A DNA stretch of 64,000 bases, taken from Cryobacterium sp. Y82. Lineage in GTDB: Bacteria > Actinomycetota > Actinomycetes > Actinomycetales > Microbacteriaceae. The translations under genes were made by a program, and so were the position numbers. Under the pieces are notes generated by a model. It had not been told where the DNA came from and searched no databases. It was given only the letters and a program-made list of their open reading frames with translations. The DNA lies in assembly GCF_002929495.1 (NCBI RefSeq), contig NZ_PJJJ01000024.1, forward strand, positions 1-64,000, given 5' to 3'. Below, piece after piece: positions 28,085 to 36,200 of the stretch; within the stretch, counting starts at the first letter, position 1, and each line of letters opens with the position of its first letter.

Positions 28085-28174
28085 GCAAAACTGGTAGGCA
28101 AGGCCGGTGATTTTCGCGACACGCCGCTTTTTTCGGCCGAAACGTACGGCGTGTCGGAATTTTACCGGTTTTGC
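28085..28174 (+). ncRNA. Strongly folded leader RNA ahead of the KimA-like transporter
   Basis: GCAAAACTGGTA (28085-28096) pairs with TACCGGTTTTGC (28163-28174): 12 pairs, one of them G-U, so the helix is better as RNA than as DNA. Inside it, GACACGCCG (28118-28126) pairs perfectly with CGGCGTGTC (28147-28155), capped by the self-complementary TTTCGGCCGAAA (28131-28142). The element lies between the padR stop and the transporter start. It could be a cis-regulatory RNA or a terminator of the padR operon. It does not match the ydaO c-di-AMP riboswitch consensus as I know it. Confidence 0.5.
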
Positions 28175-28212
28175 ATCGGCTATTCGATTTGATAGGGAAC
28201 CGGGTAGGTGTA

Positions 28213-30354
28213 GTGTCATCCCTCGTGACACCCGAGGCGAATGCCCCCGTACCAGAGAACCGTTCACCCAAGCGGTGGATCATCGGCGATCCGCTCCCCA
28301 CCGAGCACTTGGACGGCCAACTGCTGCCCAAACACCTCGCCCTGCCCATTTTTGCGAGCGACCCGCTGTCGAGCGTGGCCTACGCGCCGCAGGAACTGCT
28401 CATGATTCTCACCCTCGGCGGGCTCGCTTTTCTGAGCTTCGCGCCGGGGGTGGCCGCGGTAGTCGTGGTGCTGCTCGTCGTCGTGGTCGCGTCGTACCGC
28501 CAGCTGATCAAGGCGTACCCCTCTGGCGGCGGCGACTACGAGGTCGCCCACAAGAACCTGGGCGAGAAGGCCGGTCTGGTCGTCGCATCCGCTCTGCTGG
28601 TCGACTACGTGATGACCGTGGTCGTGTCGGTCGCAAGCGGCGTGGACAACATCATCTCAGCAATACCCGCGCTGGCTCCCCTGCGCGTCGAGCTCGCCGT
28701 CGCGTTCATCATTTTGCTGGCGGCGGCGAACCTGCGCGGCGTCCGGGAGTCGAGCAAGGCCTTCGCCGTTCCGACCTACCTGTTCATCGGCAGCGTGCTG
28801 CTCATGATCATCGTCGGACTCGTGCGGGCTCTCCTCGGCGATGCCCCGGTGGCGGAGTCGGCCGGGTACACCGTTCAAGGCGAGAACCTGGCCCAGGCCG
28901 CGTTCATCCTGCTCTTGCTGCGCTCCTTTGCGAGCGGATGCTCCGCCCTGACCGGCGTGGAAGCGATCGCCAACGGAGTGCCCGCCTTCAAACATCCCAA
29001 GGTCAAGAACGCCCAGCGCACGCTCACCCTGATGGGCGGCATCGCCATCGTATTGTTCGTCGGATTGACGGCGCTCGCCCTCATCTCCCAAGTGCATTAC
29101 GCGGAGCGCGCCTGCGACCTGATCGGCTGGGCCGAGTGCGCCACGGCTCCGCAGCGCAGCCTGATCGCCCAGGTCGCCGCCGCGACCTTCGGCGATTTCT
29201 CCCTCATGTTCTTCGTGCTGCAGGCAGCTACAGCGGCCGTGCTGCTGCTGGCCGCGAACACGGCCTTCAACGGTTTCCCGCTCCTCGGCTCCGTTCTCGC
29301 CCGGGACTCCTACGCACCCAAGTCGCTGAGCACCCGCGGCGACCGGCTCATCTATTCCAACGGTGTCGTTCTGCTGGCCCTGGCCGCAGTGGCGATCATG
29401 GTCGTCTATCAGGCCAACCTCACCGTGCTGATCCAGCTCTACATCATCGGTGTGTTCGTGTCGTTCACCCTCGGCCAGACCGGCATGGTGCGGCACTGGC
29501 TGAAACTGCTGAAAAAGAACCCTCCGAACCGGGGTTCGATCATTCTGAGTCTGTCGATCAACGGTTTTGGAGCCGCACTGACCGGCGTCGTGCTCATCGT
29601 CGTCACGGTGACGAAATTCACCCACGGCGCGTGGCTCGTCTTCGTGATGATGCCGATTCTTTTCTTTCTCATGATGGGCGTCAACCGGTATTACCGGGAC
29701 GTCGCCAAAGAGATCGAGGTCGACCCGATCACGACCTTCGGCTCGCAGGGCGACCATGCAATCGTGCTCGTCGGCAAAATGCAGAAGCCCGTGCTGAAGG
29801 CCCTCGACTACGCCATCGCGGCGCGGCATGTCAGCCTTGAAGCGGTGCACGTCTCCATTGACACCGCCGAGACCAAGGAACTCAAACGCGCCTGGGTCAA
29901 ACAGAACATTCAGGTGCCCCTGCGCATCGTCGCCTCGCCCTACCGCGACATCAGCTGGCCGCTGATCAGCTACATTAAGGAGCGTCGCCAGGATCACGGT
30001 TCCGAGGTCATCACCGTGTACACGCCGATCTACATCGTCGGGCACTGGTGGGAAGGCCTGCTGCACAACCACAAGGCACGTCGGCTGCGCCAGAAGCTCA
30101 TGCTCGTGCACGGTGTCACGATTGCCCTCGTGCCATGGCTGCTCGACTCCTCTGAGCTCATCTACGGCCGCCGCTCCCGCCCGATCCCGGGTCAGGACCG
30201 TCGTGGAGAGCCGGTGCGCTCCCGGCCGGTATCGCGCCGACCGCTCGCCCCGTCGGCAGGTATCGTAGACGGGGCGACAAAGTCGGCCCCGATCGTCGGA
30301 ACCGTTCCGTCGCAGTCGCGACCGTCGGCATCCCGTCGCCGCAAGCGCAAGTAA
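28213..30354 (+). CDS. KimA-like APC superfamily permease (probable potassium importer)
   Basis: About 713 residues. Twelve hydrophobic helices are preceded by the hallmark PIFASDPLSSVAYAPQELL and KAYPSGGGDYEVAHKNLG segments of the YdaO/KimA group. A cytosolic domain (about 520-640, starting near DHAIVLVGKMQKPVL) and a basic, disordered tail ending in RRRKRK follow. B. subtilis KimA is a K+/H+ symporter inhibited by c-di-AMP. The start is uncertain among GTG 28213, GTG 28225 and an upstream TTG; GTG 28213 has AGG at suitable distance. It sits behind a folded leader RNA. Confidence 0.82.
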   Translation: MSSLVTPEANAPVPENRSPKRWIIGDPLPTEHLDGQLLPKHLALPIFASDPLSSVAYAPQELLMILTLGGLAFLSFAPGVAAVVVVLLVVVVASYRQLIKAYPSGGGDYEVAHKNLGEKAGLVVASALLVDYVMTVVVSVASGVDNIISAIPALAPLRVELAVAFIILLAAANLRGVRESSKAFAVPTYLFIGSVLLMIIVGLVRALLGDAPVAESAGYTVQGENLAQAAFILLLLRSFASGCSALTGVEAIANGVPAFKHPKVKNAQRTLTLMGGIAIVLFVGLTALALISQVHYAERACDLIGWAECATAPQRSLIAQVAAATFGDFSLMFFVLQAATAAVLLLAANTAFNGFPLLGSVLARDSYAPKSLSTRGDRLIYSNGVVLLALAAVAIMVVYQANLTVLIQLYIIGVFVSFTLGQTGMVRHWLKLLKKNPPNRGSIILSLSINGFGAALTGVVLIVVTVTKFTHGAWLVFVMMPILFFLMMGVNRYYRDVAKEIEVDPITTFGSQGDHAIVLVGKMQKPVLKALDYAIAARHVSLEAVHVSIDTAETKELKRAWVKQNIQVPLRIVASPYRDISWPLISYIKERRQDHGSEVITVYTPIYIVGHWWEGLLHNHKARRLRQKLMLVHGVTIALVPWLLDSSELIYGRRSRPIPGQDRRGEPVRSRPVSRRPLAPSAGIVDGATKSAPIVGTVPSQSRPSASRRRKRK

Positions 30355-30372
30355 AACGAACTCGGCGCCCGG

Positions 30373-31458
30373 CTACAGCCTGGCCATGATTTGCCTTGCG
30401 ATGATGCGACCGGCCCGGTTGGCACCGACAGTGCTCGCCTGCGGGCCGTATCCGGCGAAGAAGATGCGCGGGTCGGTCCCGGACACACCGGAACCCACCG
30501 AAACGCCGCCGGCTTTTTCCCGCAGCTTGAGCGGGGCCAGGTGCCGCAGCTCTGGCCGAAAACCGGATGCCCAGACGATCGCGTCCGCCTCGGTGAAGGT
30601 TCCGTCACTCCACCGCACACCGGTCGGCTCAATGCTCGAAAACATGGGACGAGCCACGAGCACTCCCCGGTCGATGCCGGCCGCGATGCGGCGCGTGACC
30701 GGTACCCCGGCGCCGCTGACAATGCTCGGGAGGGCTTTGCCTGCCCGAGCCGCACGATCCTGCGACATCACGGCCGCCACGGCGGTCACTTCTGCGAGCT
30801 CGTCGGTGTGACTGAAATCGATCGGACGACGTGCCACCCAGGTCAGGTCGCTCGCCACCCCCTCAAGCTCGAGCAGGAACCCGATCGCTGACGTTCCGCC
30901 GCCGACCACGACGACACGCTGACCGGCGAACGCTTCACTTGAGACGTAGTTCGCCGTATGCACCTGCGCTCCCTCGAAGGTGCGCGCGCCGGGGTAGTGC
31001 GGCACGAACGGCGCCCCCCAGGTCCCGGTCGCGTTCACGATCATGCGCGCGTTGGTTTTTTGGTCACCGAAAACGGGCGAACTCGTGGCCACGACGAGGT
31101 CGGACTGCATCGGAGCCACGCTGGTCACGGTCACCGGACGCACGACAGTGAGTTCATAGTGCTGCTCGTAGTCGCGGTAGTAGTCGCTGACGACGTCGCG
31201 GGCCGGAACGGTATGGTCGGCCGTATTAAAGCTCAGGCCAAGTTCTTTCATACCGGGAAGGTCGTTGACGCGGTGCGCCGACCCGAGATGCAGGGCCTGC
31301 CAGCGGTGCTGCCACGCGCCGCCCGTGCCCGGGCCCCGGTCGAAGATAATAAAGTCGCGACCGGCCACGAGCTCAAATCGACGTAGGTAGAAACCAACGG
31401 AGAGCCCGGCCTGGCCGGCGCCGATGATGACGATGGGCACGCTAACGTTACCCGTCAT
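30373..31458 (-). CDS. NAD(P)/FAD-dependent oxidoreductase (flavin monooxygenase-like)
   Basis: 361 residues. FAD-binding IIGAGQAGLSVGFYL at the N-terminus, a second nucleotide motif VVVGGGTSAIGFLLEL at mid-protein, and a late ATGTWG/WASGFRPEL segment closing the FAD site. This is the layout of YpdA/CzcO-like single-component oxidoreductases that use NADPH. Substrate unknown. It converges on the KimA-like gene 19 bases away and diverges from DUF3073. The ATG at 31458 is preceded by a G-rich stretch. Confidence 0.82.
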   Translation of the reverse strand: MTGNVSVPIVIIGAGQAGLSVGFYLRRFELVAGRDFIIFDRGPGTGGAWQHRWQALHLGSAHRVNDLPGMKELGLSFNTADHTVPARDVVSDYYRDYEQHYELTVVRPVTVTSVAPMQSDLVVATSSPVFGDQKTNARMIVNATGTWGAPFVPHYPGARTFEGAQVHTANYVSSEAFAGQRVVVVGGGTSAIGFLLELEGVASDLTWVARRPIDFSHTDELAEVTAVAAVMSQDRAARAGKALPSIVSGAGVPVTRRIAAGIDRGVLVARPMFSSIEPTGVRWSDGTFTEADAIVWASGFRPELRHLAPLKLREKAGGVSVGSGVSGTDPRIFFAGYGPQASTVGANRAGRIIARQIMARL

Positions 31459-31610
31459 GTCACCCCATTCCTACGGATTAGCCGTGCGAACGGCGTCCGC
31501 GGGGCACAAGGCCCATCATGCTAAACTAAACTCTAGTTTTTACACATTCCGTTCGGCAAATCCCGAGGGTCTCGCGACTCGCTCGGCCTGGCATCGTAAG
31601 GGGGTCACGC

Positions 31611-31907
31611 ATGGGGCGCGGCCGTCAAAAAGCAAAGCACACCAAGGTAGCTCGGGAGCTGAAGTATTTCAGCCCGGATACCAACTACAACGCGCTCGAA
31701 CGCGAGTTGACCGGGCATCCGTCCGACCCGCGCCTCGACGAAGACCTCGCCAAGTGGCCCGAGTACGAAGCGGACAAGGCCAAAAGTGCCGCCACCGATG
31801 GCGCAGCGAATTCCTCTGACGATGACGATGACGATGATGATCCCGACGGCGACGATGACCGTTACGTCGACCACTACGCCACCGAAGACGAGCAGAAGCG
31901 CGCCTAA
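31611..31907 (+). CDS. DUF3073 family protein
   Basis: 98 residues opening MGRGRQKAKHTKVARELKYF, the signature of DUF3073, followed by a highly acidic Asp-rich tail (about residues 68-85). The basic head and acidic tail suggest a nucleic-acid or protein-binding role; function unknown. AAGGGGG six bases before the ATG. In actinobacteria this gene commonly sits convergent to purM, as here. An AT-rich AAACT-CT-AGTTT inverted repeat near 31528-31539 may belong to its promoter. Confidence 0.88.
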   Translation: MGRGRQKAKHTKVARELKYFSPDTNYNALERELTGHPSDPRLDEDLAKWPEYEADKAKSAATDGAANSSDDDDDDDDPDGDDDRYVDHYATEDEQKRA

Positions 31908-31995
31908 GCTCCCCCTGCGTCCGCTGTCCGGGCGTTCCTGATGTAGGCGCGGCGGTGCGGCGCCCATCCAGCAGCGACCGCAGAAAACAGCGTTA

Positions 31996-32026
31996 GTCGC
32001 GGGCGTCTGCGCCCGGAGCCCGCGAC
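31996..32026. terminator. Hairpin between convergent DUF3073 and purM
   Basis: GTCGCGGGC (31996-32004) and GCCCGCGAC (32018-32026) form a perfect 9-bp stem with a 13-base loop. It lies between two convergent genes, so it may end transcription from either side. No U-tract. Confidence 0.5.
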
Positions 32027-32051
32027 GCGTGCGCCGCAGTCTTCGGGCGCG

Positions 32052-33155
32052 CTAGTTCGCGTAGGCCCCGACGAGGCGCACAGCGCCGCCGTTGACGCCC
32101 TTGGCACCCTGCTCGAAGCCGGTCAGGTCGTGCGCGGCGCGCGAGACGCGCCCGGTGACCCAGGCGGGGATACCGCTCGTGGCCAGACGGGCGATGACCG
32201 ATGAAGCGGATGCCGCATCCACGACCGCGAACATGCCCACTCCGAGGTTCCAGGTTCCCTCCGCGCTTTCCAACGTGGACCCGGCCATGTCGCCGAGCAC
32301 CCGGAACACGGGGGCGGGCGACCAGGTGGACCGGTCAACCTCGACCCAGGACCCGAAGGGCAGTACGCGGGCCAGGTTTGCCGCGATCCCGCCGCCGGTG
32401 ACGTGGCTGAGCGAGTGGATGGCGCCGGCCAGTTCTGGATCGTTGATCACGTCGAGCAGCGGGCCGGTGTACAGGCGGGTCGGTTCGAGGAGCACCTCAC
32501 CGACCATGCCGCCGAGTTCAGCCGACGTATCGGTGTAGCCGATGCCACGCTGCGCCAGAATGTGGCGCACGAGCGAGTAGCCGTTGGAGTGCAGACCGCT
32601 GGAGGCCAGCGCGATGACGACGTCACCCGAAACGACCTTCTCGGCGCCGAGCACCTGGTCGGCCTCGACCACGCCGGTGGCCGCGCCAGCCACGTCGTAG
32701 TCGTCCTGCCCGAGGAGGCCCGGGTGCTCGGCGGTTTCTCCGCCGACGAGAGCGGTTCCCGTCTCGGAACAGGCACGGGCGATGCCGGCCACGATCGAAG
32801 CGATGCGCTCCGGCACGACCTTGCCGCAGGCGATGTAGTCGGTCATGAACAGCGGGCGCGCACCGACCACGATGATGTCGTCGACGACCATGCCGACCAG
32901 GTCTTGCCCGATGGTGTCGTGCTTGTCGATCGCCTGGGCGATGGCGACCTTGGTGCCAACACCATCCGTCGACGTGGCCAGCAGGGGCTGCCGAAATTTG
33001 GTGAGGAACGACACGTCGAACAATCCAGCGAAGCCGCCGACCCCGCCCCAGACCTCTGGGCCGTGTGTCTTGGAGACGGCCGACTTCATGAGCTCGACCG
33101 CGAGGTCCCCGGCCCGGGTGTCGACTCCGGCTGCTGCATAGGACGAATTGCTCAT
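32052..33155 (-). CDS. purM: Phosphoribosylformylglycinamidine cyclo-ligase
   Basis: 367 residues, full length for PurM (AIR synthetase), the ATP-dependent fifth step of purine synthesis. Conserved segments: YAAAGVDTRAGD at the N-terminus, TDGVGTKVAIAQ, DDIIVVGARPLFMTDY, LVGGETAEHPG, and HVTGGGIAANL. Its ATG overlaps the stop of purF (ATGA), so the two are cotranscribed and coupled. Operon order is the two-TM gene, purF, purM. Confidence 0.97.
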   Translation of the reverse strand: MSNSSYAAAGVDTRAGDLAVELMKSAVSKTHGPEVWGGVGGFAGLFDVSFLTKFRQPLLATSTDGVGTKVAIAQAIDKHDTIGQDLVGMVVDDIIVVGARPLFMTDYIACGKVVPERIASIVAGIARACSETGTALVGGETAEHPGLLGQDDYDVAGAATGVVEADQVLGAEKVVSGDVVIALASSGLHSNGYSLVRHILAQRGIGYTDTSAELGGMVGEVLLEPTRLYTGPLLDVINDPELAGAIHSLSHVTGGGIAANLARVLPFGSWVEVDRSTWSPAPVFRVLGDMAGSTLESAEGTWNLGVGMFAVVDAASASSVIARLATSGIPAWVTGRVSRAAHDLTGFEQGAKGVNGGAVRLVGAYAN

Positions 33156-34741
33156 TCTGGTCTTCCCGGGTCACCGAACGGTACTTGGCCCAACCGGGCG
33201 AGGGCTTCTTCTCGGCGCACGGCGGGCGCCAGAACGGCTTCCAGTTCGGAATCCGGACCGGGGTCGCATCCGTTGGAGGCGGCGGGTCGCTCGAGCAGAT
33301 TCTTGCCGAGGTGCTGCGATTCCGGCAACGCGATCGGGTACACGCCCGTGAAGCAGGCCGTGCAGAGGCGCGCACGCGGCTGCTCGGTGGCTTCGATCAT
33401 GCCGTCTTCGGAAAGGTAGCCGAGGCTGTCGGCGCCGATCGACTGGCGCACTTCGTCGATCTCGAGGCCGGTAGCGACGAGTTCGGCGCGGCTGGCAAAG
33501 TCGATGCCGTAGAAACACGGCCAGGTGATCGGCGGGCTCGAGATGCGCACGTGCACCTCGGCGGCGCCGGCCTCCCGCAGCATGCTCACGAGGGCACGCT
33601 GCGTGTTGCCACGCACGATCGAATCATCGACCACGATGAGGCGTTTGCCCTTGATGACGTTCTTGAGCGGGTTCAACTTCAAGCGGATGCCGCGCTGGCG
33701 GATGGTCTGCGACGGCGCGATGAAGGTGCGCCCGACGTAGGAGTTCTTGACCAGGCCCTGGCCGAACGGGATGCCCGATGCCTGCGCGTAGCCGATGGCC
33801 GCCGGGGTGCCGGATTCCGGGGTGGGAATGACGAGGTCGGCTTCGACCGGGTGCTCGGCGGCGAGGCGGCGCCCCATCTCGACCCGGGCCTCGTGCACGC
33901 CGCGACCCGCGATGGTGGTGTCTGGTCGCGCGAGGTAGACGTATTCGAAGACGCAGCCCTTGGGCTCGGCCTTCGCGAATCGTTGGGTGCGCAGCCCGTT
34001 CTCGTCGATGGTGATGAGCTCACCCGGCTCGACCTCGCGCACGAAGCTCGCACCGACAATGTCGAGGGCTGCGGTCTCGGAGGCGACGACCCAGCCGCGT
34101 TCGAGGCGGCCGAGCACCAGTGGCCGCACCCCCTGCGGGTCGCGGGCCGCATACAGGGTGGTTTCGTCCATGAAGACGAGGCAGTAGGCGCCGCGAAGGC
34201 GCGGCAGCACCTCGAGCGCTGTGGCTTCGAGGGTGTGATCGAGGTCGCCGGTGAGCAGGGCGGTGACTACGGCGGTATCGGTCGTATTGCCGCGCGCAAG
34301 TTCACCGTCGACCTGCGGATAGCGTTCGCGCACGAGCTGAAGCAACTCGGCGGTGTTGGTGAGGTTGCCATTGTGGCCGAGGGCCACCGTTCCGCTCGAG
34401 GTACGGCCGAGGGTCGGCTGGGCGTTCTGCCAACTCGACGAACCCGTCGTGGAATACCGAGTGTGCCCGACAGCGATATGCCCGAGCAGGGTGCTCAGCG
34501 AGGCCTCGTTGAAGACCTGGGAGACAAGTCCCATGTCTTTGTAGATGAGGATCTTGGTGCCGTCGCTCGTAGCGATTCCGGCCGATTCCTGACCCCGATG
34601 TTGCAGGGCATACAGCCCGAAGTAGCTGAGTTTGGCCACCTCTTCACCGGGAGCCCACACACCGAAGACGCCACAGGCATCTTGCGGGCCTTTTTCATTG
34701 GGAAGAAGATCGTGATTTAACAGTCCGTCGCCACCGGGCAA
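33152..34741 (-). CDS. purF: Amidophosphoribosyltransferase
   Basis: 529 residues, first committed enzyme of purine synthesis. The nucleophile Cys23 (QDACGVFGVW) follows a short propeptide that would be removed, as in Bacillus PurF. The N-terminal glutaminase domain (YALQHRGQESAGIA, GHTRYSTTGS, GHNGNLTN) is followed by the phosphoribosyltransferase domain with LIVVDDSIVRGNT. Cys residues in ARLCTACFTGVYP and SNGC may bind a 4Fe-4S cluster. A TTG start at 34741 is supported by a GAGG site seven bases upstream; no ATG or GTG lies in a better place. Confidence 0.96.
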   Translation of the reverse strand: MPGGDGLLNHDLLPNEKGPQDACGVFGVWAPGEEVAKLSYFGLYALQHRGQESAGIATSDGTKILIYKDMGLVSQVFNEASLSTLLGHIAVGHTRYSTTGSSSWQNAQPTLGRTSSGTVALGHNGNLTNTAELLQLVRERYPQVDGELARGNTTDTAVVTALLTGDLDHTLEATALEVLPRLRGAYCLVFMDETTLYAARDPQGVRPLVLGRLERGWVVASETAALDIVGASFVREVEPGELITIDENGLRTQRFAKAEPKGCVFEYVYLARPDTTIAGRGVHEARVEMGRRLAAEHPVEADLVIPTPESGTPAAIGYAQASGIPFGQGLVKNSYVGRTFIAPSQTIRQRGIRLKLNPLKNVIKGKRLIVVDDSIVRGNTQRALVSMLREAGAAEVHVRISSPPITWPCFYGIDFASRAELVATGLEIDEVRQSIGADSLGYLSEDGMIEATEQPRARLCTACFTGVYPIALPESQHLGKNLLERPAASNGCDPGPDSELEAVLAPAVRREEALARLGQVPFGDPGRPE

Positions 34742-34753
34742 GCCGTAGCCTCT

Positions 34754-35179
34754 TTACTTCTCGTTGAACGCTTGAAAATCATCGTTGGGAGCGCCGGAGC
34801 CAGGCTCAGCGGTACGCAGTTCGTTGGTACTTACTTCGTTCGCCCCCAGTCTATCGGCGACGACCGACACGTTTGAGCGACCAATGATCCGGTCGATCAC
34901 GAGGGCCACGATCGCACCGAGCGTCGTGCCGACGGCAAGACCGCCGAGCAGCAGGAATCCGAAGATCTGCACCCGGTCGTACTCGTCGTTCTCGGGGAAG
35001 GAAATGGTGAGTATCAGGGCGAGCAGCACCCCGACAATGGCGCCGAGCAGCATAAAATTGCGGTACCGCGGCGCCCGATGCACGGTCACGGTCGTCTCCG
35101 CCAGTACGGTCTCATTGGCGGTCGGGTTGTCGGCGACGATGTCGGCCGACGGGTCCTGGGGCTGCTCGGGGGAACTCAC
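34754..35179 (-). CDS. Small membrane protein with two transmembrane helices
   Basis: About 141 residues. A Pro/Asp/Glu-rich head (1-55) is followed by helix 1 (NFMLLGAIVGVLLALILTI), a short charged hairpin (SFPENDEYDR), helix 2 (FGFLLLGGLAVGTTLGAIVALVI) and a polar tail. Not recognised beyond being a conserved-looking actinobacterial membrane protein. It lies 12 bases upstream of purF and is probably in the same transcript. The GTG at 35179 is preferred because the longer reading would overlap the divergent rbsK start region. A GACAAT box six bases before it hints at a leaderless message. Confidence 0.65.
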   Translation of the reverse strand: MSSPEQPQDPSADIVADNPTANETVLAETTVTVHRAPRYRNFMLLGAIVGVLLALILTISFPENDEYDRVQIFGFLLLGGLAVGTTLGAIVALVIDRIIGRSNVSVVADRLGANEVSTNELRTAEPGSGAPNDDFQAFNEK

Positions 35180-35217
35180 CAGTCTATTGTCCCATGGGCA
35201 GATGGGAGACTGGCTAT

Positions 35218-36135
35218 ATGAACACGATTGCGGTACTTGGAAGCGCCAATATGGACCTCGTCGTGCGCCAGGCGCGCCTCCCCCTGCCCGGTGAGACAAT
35301 CTTCGGGGCCGGTTTCAGCACGGTCCCGGGCGGCAAGGGGCTCAACCAGGCGGTTGCCGCCGCTCGCCTTGGCGCGGACGTGACCTTTCTGGGAGCGGTG
35401 GGAGCGGATGCCTATGGAACCGAGCTGCGCGCGCTGCTGGTGCGCGAGGGCATCCGTTCCTCCGAACTTGCCACAGCGGATGCCCCCACCGGCACCGCCC
35501 ACATCTCCGTCGTGGACAGCGGCGAGAATTCGATCGTCGTGGTGTCGGGGGCGAACGCTTCCGTCACCACCCTGAGCGTGGAGCAGCGCGCGGTTGTTGC
35601 CGATTCGTGCTTTCTCGTGATGCAGTGCGAGCTGCCGACCCGGGTGGTGGAGGAGGGGATCACCCTCGCTCGCTCGGCCGGTGTGTTCACCGTGCTAACG
35701 CCGGCGCCGGTGGTGCCGCTGCCGCCCGGCCTTCTCGCTTCCGTCGACCTCGTCGTTCCCAACCAGGGTGAAGCCGCCGAACTCACCGGGGAGAGCGACC
35801 CGGTGCGCGCGGCCGAGGTGCTCAGCGCCGGCGGCACCTGGGCGATCGTGACGCTGGGTTCGGAGGGTTCGGTCGTGGCGTTCGACGGCGAAGCCCTGGG
35901 CCTCGCCCCGGCTCGCCCGGTGACGGCGGTCGATACGACTGCGGCTGGCGACACCTTCGTCGGGGCGCTCGTGGCACGCCTCGCGGTCGTTTACGTGCGC
36001 GGCACCGATGTCACGCCCGATCAGATGATCGACGCCGTGCGCTACGCCACGGTCGCGTCCTCGATCGCGGTGACCCGCGTCGGGGCGACCACCTCGATGC
36101 CCGCCCAGGCCGAGGTCGACGCAATCCTCCATTAA
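35218..36135 (+). CDS. rbsK: Ribokinase (PfkB family)
   Basis: About 305 residues. PfkB signatures: VPGGKGLNQAVAAARLGADV near the N-terminus and the anion-hole/catalytic motif DTTAAGDTFVGAL near the C-terminus. VLGSANMDLVV is typical of ribokinases. It phosphorylates ribose to ribose-5-phosphate, a feeder of the PRPP used by the nearby purF. The ATG at 35218 is preceded by GGGAG at nine bases. No ribose transporter is adjacent. Confidence 0.88.
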   Translation: MNTIAVLGSANMDLVVRQARLPLPGETIFGAGFSTVPGGKGLNQAVAAARLGADVTFLGAVGADAYGTELRALLVREGIRSSELATADAPTGTAHISVVDSGENSIVVVSGANASVTTLSVEQRAVVADSCFLVMQCELPTRVVEEGITLARSAGVFTVLTPAPVVPLPPGLLASVDLVVPNQGEAAELTGESDPVRAAEVLSAGGTWAIVTLGSEGSVVAFDGEALGLAPARPVTAVDTTAAGDTFVGALVARLAVVYVRGTDVTPDQMIDAVRYATVASSIAVTRVGATTSMPAQAEVDAILH

Positions 36136-36200
36136 CGAGCGCGTAGTAAACGACCCGATTGGGTGGCTCAACGGGCACTTTTTGCTCTCTCCTGTCCGAC

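Noticed and set aside
28081-28212. c-di-AMP (ydaO-type) riboswitch before the KimA-like gene
   Set aside because: The conserved ydaO core segments were not recognisable; only the generic folded structure is reported.
28107-29840. Alternative plus-strand frame overlapping the KimA-like gene
   Set aside because: Arg/Gly/Pro-rich out-of-frame reading; the overlapping frame has twelve membrane helices and family motifs.
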